From an uncultured Spartobacteria bacterium (lineage in GTDB: Bacteria > Verrucomicrobiota > Verrucomicrobiia > Chthoniobacterales > JAATET01), in NCBI GenBank assembly GCA_938011325.1, contig CALLUD010000026.1, positions 35,507 to 99,506 on the forward strand: a stretch of 64,000 nt of DNA, written 5' to 3'. Positions 25,179-33,909 of the stretch are shown piece after piece. Positions within the stretch are counted from its first letter, which is position 1; each line of letters starts with the position of its first letter. Both the position numbers and the translations under genes were made by a program. The notes below the pieces were generated by a model that was given only the letters and a program-made list of their open reading frames with translations, made no database searches and was not told where the DNA came from.

Positions 25179-25212
25179 CTTCACGGATTTTGGTTCAACG
25201 AACCGGGTGAAG
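25179..25212. terminator. nested hairpin between convergent genes
   Basis: Outer arms CTTCAC (25179-25184) and GTGAAG (25207-25212) enclose an inner GGTTC/GAACC stem (25192-25196 and 25200-25204). It sits directly after the methyltransferase pseudogene stop and just before the convergent CAP-gene stop. It could serve as a bidirectional terminator; T-tracts are absent. Confidence 0.4.
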
Positions 25213-25220
25213 CGTCACGA

Positions 25221-26141
25221 TCACTTGATGATGATCTTGACCTTGTAGGGCTTCATCTTCGTCTTGTTGTCGATCTCCGCGATCAGGTCGCCGCCAATCT
25301 TCACGTTGTAGCGGCCCGGCGCGAGTGCACGGCCGGTCAGTTTGCCGGTAAGTGCCTGGAACTTGAGCCCGGCGGGGAGTTTTCCCTTGAGCGTGAGGCG
25401 CTTCACGGCGCGCCAGATGGGGCGCGGAACCTTGTAAACGACGCGCTTGCCGACCGATGTGGAAATCTTCGCTTTCTTCACGTCCTGGAGCGCGGCGCGA
25501 TACGCCTCGATCAAGGAAAGCGGCAGCAAATAGCTATCGTAGGTGAAGCCGTCCCGTGAGTTTCCGCTCACGATCGCGAGCGCCGGCTCGGCGATGTTTT
25601 CCGGATGCGGGAATCCCCACCCGCTATCGGTCTCGACGCCCGTCGTTCCATATGGAGCGGCTCCGGCTCCTTCCCTGCCGGTGACCACGCACCAGCGGGA
25701 AGTGTATTCGTTTTCGACCACGATCAGGACGGCGCCGATGCCGATGAACTCCGCGTTCGGATTCTCGATCATTTCAACAAGATCCGGATCATGCAGGATG
25801 TCGAGGGCCAGCTCCTCACCGTCGACATAATTGGAGAGCGTTACCGAGGACAGCGCATTGCCGGTGAAGCCCTTGGTCTCCACGTGGTCGAAGACATTGC
25901 TCACAATGGGCGCGCCGCGCAGGAATTCCGACGCCGCATATTCGCGGGCTCCGCTGCACAACTCCGTCAGCGGCTGGAGCGGCTGCCGGCCAATTACTTC
26001 GCGGTGGGCATTCAGAATTTTCACGGCCTGCGTGATTTCATCGACGTAATGGGCCCGCTCCTTCGCCGACGGAGGCGCGTCCGCATAAAGAGTTCCAAGG
26101 ACCACACACGACGCCAGCACTGAGAGGAATGAACACTTCAT
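25221..26141 (-). CDS. secreted CAP-domain protein
   Basis: A 306-aa exported protein. The signal peptide covers about residues 1-20 (CSFLSVLASCVVLGTLYA). Residues about 30-160 look like a CAP/SCP domain: ILNAHREVIGRQPLQPLTEL near its start, FDHVETKGF, and ILHDPDLVEMIENPNAEFIGIG, which matches the conserved block where CAP proteins have H-R-x-N-I-L and G-I-G. The C-terminal 75 residues (LTLKGKLPAGLKFQALTGKL onward) resemble an Ig-like putative module and end in a basic KVKIIIK. Start at ATG 26141 with CAGGG before it. Function in this family is varied; no catalytic role is claimed. Confidence 0.6.
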   Translation of the reverse strand: MKCSFLSVLASCVVLGTLYADAPPSAKERAHYVDEITQAVKILNAHREVIGRQPLQPLTELCSGAREYAASEFLRGAPIVSNVFDHVETKGFTGNALSSVTLSNYVDGEELALDILHDPDLVEMIENPNAEFIGIGAVLIVVENEYTSRWCVVTGREGAGAAPYGTTGVETDSGWGFPHPENIAEPALAIVSGNSRDGFTYDSYLLPLSLIEAYRAALQDVKKAKISTSVGKRVVYKVPRPIWRAVKRLTLKGKLPAGLKFQALTGKLTGRALAPGRYNVKIGGDLIAEIDNKTKMKPYKVKIIIK

Positions 26142-26328
26142 ATTTTGACCCTGCCCGGTCAATAGAGGCGCGTTCCGTGCGGAAGCAAAGGAATTTCGGG
26201 CGGCTGCGGAAAATTCTGCGAGGCTTTGATGCGTGTTCCCTTTTCCGTCCATTCCTCACGCGGCGCTGATCTTTTGTAAAAATTTTTGTAAGAGATCGGG
26301 CGGCTGGCCGTTGACCCGGTAGCACGCC

Positions 26329-26832
26329 ATGACTCCGCAGGAATTTCTCACGCAGGCGCTCGAGCGCTACGAGCGACCGCTGGTCAGCTACGCCCGATCG
26401 ATCACCGGCGATCTCGAGTCCGCGCGCGACGCTGTGCAGGAGACATTCCTCCGCCTCGCCCGCCAGGATTTCAAAGCCCTCGAGCCACGGCTTGCCCCGT
26501 GGCTCTTTTTCGTGTGCCGGAACTGTGCGATCGACCATTGCCGAAAGGTTGTCCGCCTCGCACCGGCCGAGGACGACGATGTCGTGCCCGATCCCGGACG
26601 AAGTCCCGCCGACGACGCGACGGCGAGCGAGGACGCCGAGCAGCTCCGCGCGCTCGTCGAAAAACTTCCCGAGAAACAACGCGAGATCGTCCGGCTGAAA
26701 TTCGATGCCGGCCTCACGTATCGCGAAATCGCCGACGTGATGAAGATGACTGTCAGCCATGTCGGCGTTCAACTCCACCACGCCATCCAGACACTGCGCA
26801 CGCAGTGGCAGCGAGCCAACGCATTGCCATGA
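26329..26832 (+). CDS. ECF-type RNA polymerase sigma factor
   Basis: A 167-aa sigma-70 family member. Region 2 (about residues 12-75) includes YARSITGDLESARDAVQETFLRL and WLFFVCRNCAIDHCRK; region 4 (about 108-160) includes LPEKQREIVRLKFDAGLTYREI and the recognition helix MTVSHVGVQLHHAI. The linker is acidic (EDDDVVPDPG). Its stop overlaps the ATG of the next gene (ATGA), which encodes an anti-sigma-like N-terminus fused to a VWA domain, so the pair is a sigma/anti-sigma unit. Upstream, TTTTGTAA is repeated twice at about 26274-26291, a possible autoregulatory promoter element. Confidence 0.92.
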   Translation: MTPQEFLTQALERYERPLVSYARSITGDLESARDAVQETFLRLARQDFKALEPRLAPWLFFVCRNCAIDHCRKVVRLAPAEDDDVVPDPGRSPADDATASEDAEQLRALVEKLPEKQREIVRLKFDAGLTYREIADVMKMTVSHVGVQLHHAIQTLRTQWQRANALP

Positions 26833-29156
26833 ACGATCCCCGCATCACCGCCTATGCCGTGGGCGAACTCGAGCCCGCCGAACGCGAGGCCTTCGAGCGC
26901 GAGCTCGCCACCTCCACGGAACTCCAGCACGAGCTGGCCGAGACCGTGGCGCTCGCGGAGCAACTGACCGCGAAACTCGGTGACACCGCCGATCAACTTG
27001 ATGACGCCCGCCGGGCGAAGATTTTTGCCGCCGCCCATTCCGGCGAAGCACATCGTCCGTGGGCCCGCATCTGGGTGCCGGCCATGGCCGCGGGCTTCAT
27101 CGCATTGCTTGCCCTGGTGTCTCTCCAGACACGCCGTGAAAGCGGGACTTCGGAGACCTCGCTCGCGGCAACGGAGCCACAGGGCGTGGATTTGATGACG
27201 GCGCAGACCGTTCTCGCGAAATCCGGCGGAGAACCGGCCGGAATCGCGCTGGCCGGGCAAGCCACACCGCCACATCCGCTGCTGGATGCCGTCGATGGCA
27301 CGCCCCCCGAGTTCGACGTCTTCATAAAGGAAGGCAAAGCGGCACCGTCGGACGCGGAGAGTTCCGAAACCGGCGCACTGCTTGCCGAGGCGAAGAATCA
27401 TCTCGAGGAGGGGCGCTACGATCTCGCTTCCAGGCATTCCGAAGAGGTGCTGAGAAGGGATCCATACAACACCGCGGCGAGACGGGAGCTCGAGAAAATG
27501 AGCACGGAGGTTTCGACCTTCGCCTCGAACGACGCCTTCAACGAAACGCGCAGCCGTATTTCGGCACCTTTCTCGGCCGACGCGAAGAGAAAAGCCGAGG
27601 CCGAGGTTCCTGCCGCGCCGCAGTCCACCGCGAACCGGGGCGTTTGGGCCAATACCGCGCTTGCCACCGGCTGGGACAGCCCGCAGGCGCCCGGTCAGGT
27701 CGGAGGCCCGACCTTCAACACCGAGGCGTATGACTCCGTCACGCCAAACGGGTTTCTCGATGTCGCGGGAAATCCCCTCTCCACGTTCTCGATCGATGTG
27801 GACACGGCGAGCTACGCGAATGTCCGCCGGTTTCTCAACGACGGCATGCTTCCGCCGTCCGGCGCGGTGCGCATCGAGGAGCTGATCAACTATTTCCCCT
27901 ACGATCTGCCGGCGCCTGCGGAGGATGCGCCGTTTTCGGTGACGACCGACGTGACGCGCGCGCCGTGGAATCCCGGGCATCTGCTCGCACGGATCGCATT
28001 GAAAGGCCGCGACGTCGCACCCGGGAGTCTCCCGCCGTCGAACCTGGTCTTTCTTGTGGATGTCTCCGGATCGATGAGGCCGGAGAACAAGCTGCCATTG
28101 CTCAAGCGCGCGCTGCGCAGGCTAGTTGACCGCCTGAGCCCGAAGGACAGCGTCGCCATCGTGACCTACGCCGGTTCCTCCGGAGTGGTGCTTCCGCCCA
28201 CCGATGGCAATGACAAGGCGAAGGTGCTGGCCGCGTTGGATCGACTCGAATCCGGCGGTTCGACGAATGGCGCGGGCGGCATCCAGCTCGCCTACGAGAC
28301 GGCGCGCGAGCATTTCCTGCCCGAGGGCAACAACCGGGTGATTCTTTGCACGGATGGCGACTTCAATGTCGGCGTGACGAGCCAGAGCGAGCTGGTGAGG
28401 TTGATCGAGAAGGAGCGCGAGTCGGGCGTGTTTCTCTCGGTGCTCGGCTTCGGCACGGGCAACGTGAAGGACTCGACGATGGAGAAGCTCGCCGACTCCG
28501 GAAACGGAAACTACGCCTACGTCGATTCGCTCTCCGAGGCGCGCAAGGTGCTCGTCGAGCAAATGGCCGGCACGCTCTTCACGATCGCGAAGGACGTGAA
28601 GATCCAGGTCGAGTTCAACCCGGCCACCGTCGCAGGCTACCGGCTCATCGGTTACGAGAACCGCCTGCTCGCGAAGGAGGATTTCAACGACGACACGAAA
28701 GACGCGGGCGAAATCGGCGTCGGTCACACGGTCACGGCGCTCTACGAGATCGTTCCCGCCGGCCGGAAACTGCCGGCGGAACGAAGCGTCGATCCGTTGA
28801 AGTACCAGACCGCCCGGACGCGCGAGCCGGCGCCCGCTTCCGAGGACCTCTTCACCGTGAAGCTGCGCTACAAGGCGCCGGACGGCGACAAGAGCCGGCT
28901 GATCGAGAAGGCGGTCGGCAACGAGGTTGTGGAGTTCGAGAAGGCGCCGGTGGATTGCCGGTTCGCGGCAGCGGTGGCGGCCTTCGGCATGAAGCTTCGC
29001 GGCGATGAGGATGCGGAGAAGTTCGAATTCGCGGACATCCAGCGAATTGCCCGCGAGAGCCTCGGTGCCGACCCGGGCAGCTACCGCGCGGAGTTCCTTA
29101 CGTTGATCGAGAAGGCGAAACGGCTGCACGAGGAATCCGGAGCCTCGAGGGAGTAA
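26829..29156 (+). CDS. anti-sigma-like, membrane-anchored VWA (YfbK-type) protein
   Basis: A 775-aa single-pass protein. Residues 1-60 (DPRITAYAVGELEPAEREAF) resemble the cytoplasmic domain of anti-sigma factors encoded beside ECF genes. A membrane helix covers about 82-99. Residues about 182-225 look like one TPR-type helical pair. An N-terminal VWA-associated block (STFSIDVDTASYANVRRFLN) precedes the VWA domain with MIDAS Asp411, Ser413 and Ser415 (FLVDVSGSM), and the C-terminus carries a DUF3520-like region (about 600-770). The domain order anti-sigma, helix, VWA suggests an envelope sensor that holds the sigma factor until a ligand or assembly state changes; this is inference. It overlaps the sigma gene by four bases. 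Confidence 0.85.
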   Translation: MNDPRITAYAVGELEPAEREAFERELATSTELQHELAETVALAEQLTAKLGDTADQLDDARRAKIFAAAHSGEAHRPWARIWVPAMAAGFIALLALVSLQTRRESGTSETSLAATEPQGVDLMTAQTVLAKSGGEPAGIALAGQATPPHPLLDAVDGTPPEFDVFIKEGKAAPSDAESSETGALLAEAKNHLEEGRYDLASRHSEEVLRRDPYNTAARRELEKMSTEVSTFASNDAFNETRSRISAPFSADAKRKAEAEVPAAPQSTANRGVWANTALATGWDSPQAPGQVGGPTFNTEAYDSVTPNGFLDVAGNPLSTFSIDVDTASYANVRRFLNDGMLPPSGAVRIEELINYFPYDLPAPAEDAPFSVTTDVTRAPWNPGHLLARIALKGRDVAPGSLPPSNLVFLVDVSGSMRPENKLPLLKRALRRLVDRLSPKDSVAIVTYAGSSGVVLPPTDGNDKAKVLAALDRLESGGSTNGAGGIQLAYETAREHFLPEGNNRVILCTDGDFNVGVTSQSELVRLIEKERESGVFLSVLGFGTGNVKDSTMEKLADSGNGNYAYVDSLSEARKVLVEQMAGTLFTIAKDVKIQVEFNPATVAGYRLIGYENRLLAKEDFNDDTKDAGEIGVGHTVTALYEIVPAGRKLPAERSVDPLKYQTARTREPAPASEDLFTVKLRYKAPDGDKSRLIEKAVGNEVVEFEKAPVDCRFAAAVAAFGMKLRGDEDAEKFEFADIQRIARESLGADPGSYRAEFLTLIEKAKRLHEESGASRE

Positions 29157-29179
29157 CGGGAAAGTTGCTCCCTTTCCCG
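29157..29179 (+). terminator. hairpin directly after the VWA gene stop
   Basis: Arms CGGGAAAG (29157-29164) and CTTTCCCG (29172-29179) with a 7-base loop start at the base after the stop codon. There is no T-run after it, so it may be an mRNA-end stabiliser or an attenuator before the next kinase gene. Confidence 0.45.
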
Positions 29180-29209
29180 GCCGCTTCCTGATTTCATGGA
29201 GGCGGCAAC

Positions 29210-30376
29210 ATGAAGAGTGGCTTCCTCGACAAACTCATCAACCGGCTCAGCGTCGTGCAGCCGGCCGACGTGCAGAGCTACCTCATCGAGCTTTCGCGCG
29301 AGAAAGGCTTTCTCGAGACCATTTTCAACGCGCTCCTCGAGGGCGTCATCGTCACCGATCCGCAGGGTCGCATCATCTGGCTGAACAAGGCGGCCTGCGG
29401 GTTCTTCGGGATCGATGCCGACGCGAGCATTGGCAAGCCGCTGCGCGAAGCCGTGCGCGGATTGGACATCGAGGGCATCGCCGACTCGGCGCAGACCATC
29501 AACCGCGACCTCGAGGTCTTCTATCCCGAGAACCGCATCCTCAATTTCTACGTCGTTCCGATCCTCAGCGACGACGGCGAGCGGACGGAGGGGCACGCGG
29601 TCATTCTCCGCGATGCCACGGAGCTGCGCCGGTCAACCGAGGAGACGATCGAGACCGAGCGGTTCTCGGCGCTCACGCTGCTCGCCGCCGGCGTGGCGCA
29701 CGAGATTGGCAATCCGCTGAACTCCCTCAACATCCACCTCCAGCTCATGGAGCGGCGCGCGAAAAAGCTGCCCGCCCGCTCGCGGAGCGATTTCGAGGAG
29801 AGCCTCGCCATTGCGCGGGCGGAGGTCGCACGACTCGATCACATCATCACGCAGTTTCTCCGCGCGATCCGCCCCCAGCCGCTGGAGACGCGCCTCGAGG
29901 ACATCAACACACTCATTCGCGAGTCGCTTGCATTTCTCGAGCCGGAGCTGAAAAACCGGGACATCCTCGTCGACATGGAGCTCGACGAGCATTTGCCCCC
30001 AATTGCGGTCGATCGCGACCAGATCAAGCAGGCGTTCTACAATGTGATCCGCAACAGCTTCCAGGCGATGAAGTCCGGCGGCTTTCTGCGGGTGATCTCC
30101 CACGCCGACGAGACCCACGTGTTTATCTCGTTCACCGATACCGGCGGCGGGATCGCGGCCGAGAACATGGGGCGCGTGTTCCAGCCCTATTTTTCCACGA
30201 AATCAGGCGGTTCCGGGCTCGGATTGCTCATTGTGCGGCGCATCGTGCGCGCACATGGCGGCGAGGTAGGGATCCAAAGCACCGAAGGCAAGGGCGTCAC
30301 GGTCACCATTCGCCTGCCCCGTCACGACCGCCGCGTGCGCCTTCTCGAATCGGGAACAGCCCCAACAATTTCGTAA
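29210..30376 (+). CDS. PAS-containing NtrB-like sensor histidine kinase
   Basis: A 388-aa soluble kinase. A PAS domain covers residues about 33-140 (IFNALLEGVIVTDPQGRIIWLNKA opens it), then the H-box AAGVAHEIGNPLNSLNIH with His164. The ATPase boxes follow: VIRNSFQAM (N), FTDTGGGIA (G1), FQPYFSTKSGGSGLGL (F/G2). The His-Glu-Ile-Gly-Asn-Pro-Leu-Asn pattern is the NtrB/AtoS class, whose partners are sigma-54 activators; none lies in the window. An excellent GGAGG site precedes the ATG. It ends just upstream of the cox operon, and its stop codon sits inside a palindrome. Confidence 0.9.
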   Translation: MKSGFLDKLINRLSVVQPADVQSYLIELSREKGFLETIFNALLEGVIVTDPQGRIIWLNKAACGFFGIDADASIGKPLREAVRGLDIEGIADSAQTINRDLEVFYPENRILNFYVVPILSDDGERTEGHAVILRDATELRRSTEETIETERFSALTLLAAGVAHEIGNPLNSLNIHLQLMERRAKKLPARSRSDFEESLAIARAEVARLDHIITQFLRAIRPQPLETRLEDINTLIRESLAFLEPELKNRDILVDMELDEHLPPIAVDRDQIKQAFYNVIRNSFQAMKSGGFLRVISHADETHVFISFTDTGGGIAAENMGRVFQPYFSTKSGGSGLGLLIVRRIVRAHGGEVGIQSTEGKGVTVTIRLPRHDRRVRLLESGTAPTIS

Positions 30377-30383
30377 CGAAATT
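30367..30383. promoter_or_regulatory. palindrome at the kinase stop, upstream of the cox operon
   Basis: AATTTCG (30367-30373) and CGAAATT (30377-30383) flank TAA, which is the stop codon of the kinase gene. It lies about 90 bases before coxB, a suitable place for an operator of the respiratory operon. Alternatively it is a short hairpin; the 3-base loop makes a stable RNA structure less likely. Confidence 0.4.
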
Positions 30384-30470
30384 TGCATAAAGGATTTGGA
30401 GTCGATCGATCAGTTTTGCTAATACATCCGCACGGTGAACGATGCGACCTCGCCACTTCCATCTTTGTCC

Positions 30471-31568
30471 ATGACTTTGAAGAACGGAATCCGTTCCTGC
30501 AAAAACCTTGCGGTCAGGTCGCTCGTGGCGTTTTTTGGCCTGGGCACCCTCGCCGCCCAGCAGGCTGACGATCCGCCGATCCGGGCGATTCAGAACATTT
30601 TCGAGCCGCTCTCCACGCCGGCGCTCAAGATCCACGAGACGTCCATCCCCGTGCTGCTCATCTGCGCCGGCATCTTCGTGCTCGTTACCAGTCTGCTGAT
30701 TTACATTGTCGTGAAGTTCCGCCAGCGGAGCGAGGCGGACCGCCACATTGAGCCGCCGCAGGTTTACGGCAGCAGCCATATCGAGCTGGCCTGGACGGTG
30801 ATCCCGATCATCATCACCGTGGTTTTGATCCTGATCACGGCGCGCACGATTGGCGAAATCCAGAATGCCCCGATCCCGGAGGATGCGGTGCGCATTCGCG
30901 TCGTTGGTCACCAGTGGTGGTGGGAGGTCCACTACCTTAAACAGGATGAGAACGGTGAGTGGGTCACCGATTTTATTACGGCGAACGAAATCCATGTTCC
31001 CGTCGGAACCAGGGAGGAGCCGAAGCGCACCCACTTCATTCTCGAATCGGCGGACGTCATTCACAGCTTCTGGGTTCCCCAGCTCGCCGGAAAGATGGAT
31101 GTGATTCCGAACCGCAAGAACGAGCTCTGGATCGAACCGTGGGCGACGGGCACCTATCTGGGCAACTGCGCGGAGTATTGCGGCACCCAGCACGCGAAGA
31201 TGAAGATTCGCGTGATTGTGAACGAGCCTGAGGCTTTCGAGGCGTGGGCGGCGAATCAACGGCAGGTCCCGACCACCGTGGAGCCGCAGGTCGCGCTCGG
31301 CCACAAGCTCTTCATGGACTATGCCTGCGCCAACTGCCACACCGTCGACGGCACCATCGCGGACGGCGTGTTCGGTCCCGACCTCACGAAGTTGATGACA
31401 CGGCGCACCCTTGGCTCCGGCGCCGTGGACAATACGCCCGAAAACCTTTTCAAATGGGTGCGCGACCCCCAGGCCCCCGACATGAAACCCGGCTGCCTGA
31501 TGCCTGACATGAAAATGCTCGATTCCGAGGTGAAGGAAATCGTGGCCTATCTGGAGACGCTGAAATGA
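30471..31568 (+). CDS. coxB: cytochrome c oxidase subunit II with fused cytochrome c (caa3 type)
   Basis: Accepts electrons through a CuA centre and an attached haem c. Signal or membrane segments lie at about residues 14-30, 58-80 and 108-125. CuA ligands are His198, Cys233, Cys237, His241 and Met244 in NCAEYCGTQHAKM, preceded by the aromatic patch GHQWWWEVHY. The fused cytochrome c domain (about 272-365) has CANCH at 286-290 and a likely axial Met in GCLMPDMKM. This fusion defines caa3 oxidases. The start at ATG 30471 is preferred over GTG 30435. The stop overlaps the coxA start by four bases. Confidence 0.96.
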   Translation: MTLKNGIRSCKNLAVRSLVAFFGLGTLAAQQADDPPIRAIQNIFEPLSTPALKIHETSIPVLLICAGIFVLVTSLLIYIVVKFRQRSEADRHIEPPQVYGSSHIELAWTVIPIIITVVLILITARTIGEIQNAPIPEDAVRIRVVGHQWWWEVHYLKQDENGEWVTDFITANEIHVPVGTREEPKRTHFILESADVIHSFWVPQLAGKMDVIPNRKNELWIEPWATGTYLGNCAEYCGTQHAKMKIRVIVNEPEAFEAWAANQRQVPTTVEPQVALGHKLFMDYACANCHTVDGTIADGVFGPDLTKLMTRRTLGSGAVDNTPENLFKWVRDPQAPDMKPGCLMPDMKMLDSEVKEIVAYLETLK

Positions 31569-33265
31569 ACCCGCACGCATCCGATGCACCGATCGTCGAC
31601 GTGGAGCTTCAGCCGGTTCGCCCGGGTGAAGAGAAAGGCTCGTTCGCGGCCATCCTCCAGGACCTCGTCTTCACGGTCGATCACAAGAAACTCGGCCTGA
31701 TGTATTTCGGCACGGGCTTGATTTTCTTCGTGATCGCGGGGCTCATGGCCGCGCTGATGCGCTATCAGCTCGCGATCCCGAATCACGACTTCCTCGAGCC
31801 GGACGTTTTCAACCGCTTCTTCACGATGCACGGCACGGCGATGGTGTTCCTCGTCGGTATGCCGATGATCTTCGCTTTCGCGAACTACCTCATCCCGCTG
31901 ATGATCGGCGCACGGGATATGGCGTTCCCGCGACTGAATGCCTTCGGCTTCTGGATCTTTTTCTTCAGCGGCATTCTGCTCTACTTCAGCTACATCGCCG
32001 GCCCGGGGCTTTACGACGCGGGATCGGCGCCGGACGTCGGCTGGTTTGCCTACTCGCCGCTCACCTTGAAGGCGTTCTCGCGCGGCCACAGCACCGACTA
32101 CTGGACGATCTCCATTCTGCTCGGCGGTATCGGAAGTATCGCCACGTCGATCAACATTCTCGTCACGGTCTTCTGCCTCCGTTGCAAGGGAATGACGCTT
32201 GGGCGCATGCCCCTGCTCGTCTGGCTCTACATCGTGGTCGCGTTCCTCGTGATCATCGCGCTGCCGCCGCTCAGCGCGTGCCAGATCATGCTGCTGCTCG
32301 ACCGGTTCCTCGACGCGAAGTTCTTCGACACGCAGGCCGGCGGCGACGCCGTCCTCTGGCAGCACTTCTTCTGGATCTTCGGCCACCCCGAGGTTTACAT
32401 CCTCATCCTGCCCGGGTTCGCGATCGCCTCGGAGGTCATTCCGGTGTTTTCGCGGAAGCCGATCTTCGGTTACCCCGTGATGGTTGCGGCGTCGGTGATG
32501 ATCGCGTTCATCAGCCTCGGCGTGTGGGCGCACCACATGTTTGCGGTCGGAATGGTCTCGGGCGCGAACACGTTCTTCGCGATCTCCACCATGCTCGTCG
32601 CCATCCCCACGGGGATCAAGATCTTCAACTGGCTGGGCACGATGTATGGCGGAAAGATCCGAATGCGCCCGCCGATGCTCTTCTGCATCGCGTTTCTCTT
32701 CCAGTTCCTCATCGCCGGCCTTACGGGCGTGATGCTCGCGGTCGCGCCGTTCGACTGGCAGCTCACCGACTCGTATTTCGTCGTCGCGCACTTCCACTAC
32801 GTGCTCATTGGCGGCCTGCTCTACACCATCTTCGCCGGCGTCTATTACTGGTATCCGAAGTGCACCGGCCGCATGTTGAGCGAGAAGCTCGGCCACTGGC
32901 ACTTCTGGCTCTTCACGATCGGGTTCCACCTCACCTTCTTCCCGCAGCACCTGCTCGGCTTCCTCGGCATGCCGCGTCGCTACTACACCTACGATGCCGG
33001 CCGTGGCTGGGATGAATGGAACCTCATCTCCTCGATCGGCGTCATCATCCAGGCCGCCGGCATCCTGTTTTTCGTCATCAACCTCGTCCGCTCCTACTTC
33101 AAGGGTGAGAAGGCCGGCGACGATCCGTGGGACGCCTGGACGCTGGAGTGGAACACGACTTCGCCCCCCGCCGAATACAACTTCGAGAAACCGCAGGTGG
33201 TTCGCAGTCGGCGACCGCTTTGGGATCTCAAACATCCGGACGATCCGGACTGGAAATACGAATGA
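31565..33265 (+). CDS. coxA: cytochrome c oxidase subunit I
   Basis: Catalytic haem-copper oxidase subunit that reduces oxygen to water and pumps protons. The 566-aa protein has twelve predicted membrane helices. Landmarks are FTMHGTAMVF with low-spin haem ligand His89 and FGHPEVYILILPGF with the CuB histidine and cross-linked Tyr. VWAHHMFAVGM has two CuB histidines, and VVAHFHYVLIGG carries the haem a3 and low-spin ligands. The tyrosine after the HPEVY motif fits an A-type oxidase. It is translationally coupled to coxB upstream and coxC downstream through ATGA overlaps. Confidence 0.97.
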   Translation: MNPHASDAPIVDVELQPVRPGEEKGSFAAILQDLVFTVDHKKLGLMYFGTGLIFFVIAGLMAALMRYQLAIPNHDFLEPDVFNRFFTMHGTAMVFLVGMPMIFAFANYLIPLMIGARDMAFPRLNAFGFWIFFFSGILLYFSYIAGPGLYDAGSAPDVGWFAYSPLTLKAFSRGHSTDYWTISILLGGIGSIATSINILVTVFCLRCKGMTLGRMPLLVWLYIVVAFLVIIALPPLSACQIMLLLDRFLDAKFFDTQAGGDAVLWQHFFWIFGHPEVYILILPGFAIASEVIPVFSRKPIFGYPVMVAASVMIAFISLGVWAHHMFAVGMVSGANTFFAISTMLVAIPTGIKIFNWLGTMYGGKIRMRPPMLFCIAFLFQFLIAGLTGVMLAVAPFDWQLTDSYFVVAHFHYVLIGGLLYTIFAGVYYWYPKCTGRMLSEKLGHWHFWLFTIGFHLTFFPQHLLGFLGMPRRYYTYDAGRGWDEWNLISSIGVIIQAAGILFFVINLVRSYFKGEKAGDDPWDAWTLEWNTTSPPAEYNFEKPQVVRSRRPLWDLKHPDDPDWKYE

Positions 33266-33909
33266 GCGCCGAGGAACTCAACGCGGGCGATCCGCAGGGA
33301 TTCATCAACGATCCGTCGCACCCGGATCAACCATGGCGGCTGCCTTCGCCGCGGCACGTGGGTATCATCAGCCTGATTCTCACCGAGTCGGCGCTGTTCT
33401 CGATCTTCGTCGTCGCCTACCTCTGGTATATCGGCAAGAGCCTCAACGGCCCGTTCCCGCACGAGGTGTTGCATCTGCCGATCTTCGCGAGCGTGTGCCT
33501 GATCGGCAGCAGCTTCACGATCATGGGCGCCGAGTTTGCGCTGAAGAAGGCCAACCACGCCCTCTTCAACATCTGGTGGGGCATCACCATCATCCTCGGC
33601 ACCATCTTCATCGTTTACACCGGCCTCGAGTGGCACGAACTCATCTATGAGAAGGGCCTCACGATCAGCACGAACGTGTTTGGCTCGACGTTCTATTCGC
33701 TCGTGGGACTTCACGCGAGCCACGTGATCGTCGGCCTCTTCCTGCTGATCACCGTGCTCATCTCGAGCTTCCGTGGAAAGATTCATCACGACCATCACGA
33801 GCACGTGGAAGTCATCTCGTGGTATTGGCACTTCGTCGATGCCGTGTGGATCGTTGTGCTGCTCGTCGTTTACATCATCAGCGTCCATGCGGACCGCCCC
33901 ATCGTATGA
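33262..33909 (+). CDS. coxC: cytochrome c oxidase subunit III
   Basis: A 215-aa integral membrane subunit that stabilises subunit I and helps proton uptake. Hydrophobic helices begin near residues 32, 67, 95, 140 and 180. Conserved blocks are TESALFSIFVVAYLWY, TGLEWHELIYEKGL, FYSLVGLHASHVIVGL and VEVISWYWHFVDAVWIVVLL, the last being the subunit III signature. It has five helices, as in caa3-type versions. The start overlaps the coxA stop by four bases, and its own stop overlaps the next gene in the same way. Confidence 0.95.
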   Translation: MSAEELNAGDPQGFINDPSHPDQPWRLPSPRHVGIISLILTESALFSIFVVAYLWYIGKSLNGPFPHEVLHLPIFASVCLIGSSFTIMGAEFALKKANHALFNIWWGITIILGTIFIVYTGLEWHELIYEKGLTISTNVFGSTFYSLVGLHASHVIVGLFLLITVLISSFRGKIHHDHHEHVEVISWYWHFVDAVWIVVLLVVYIISVHADRPIV

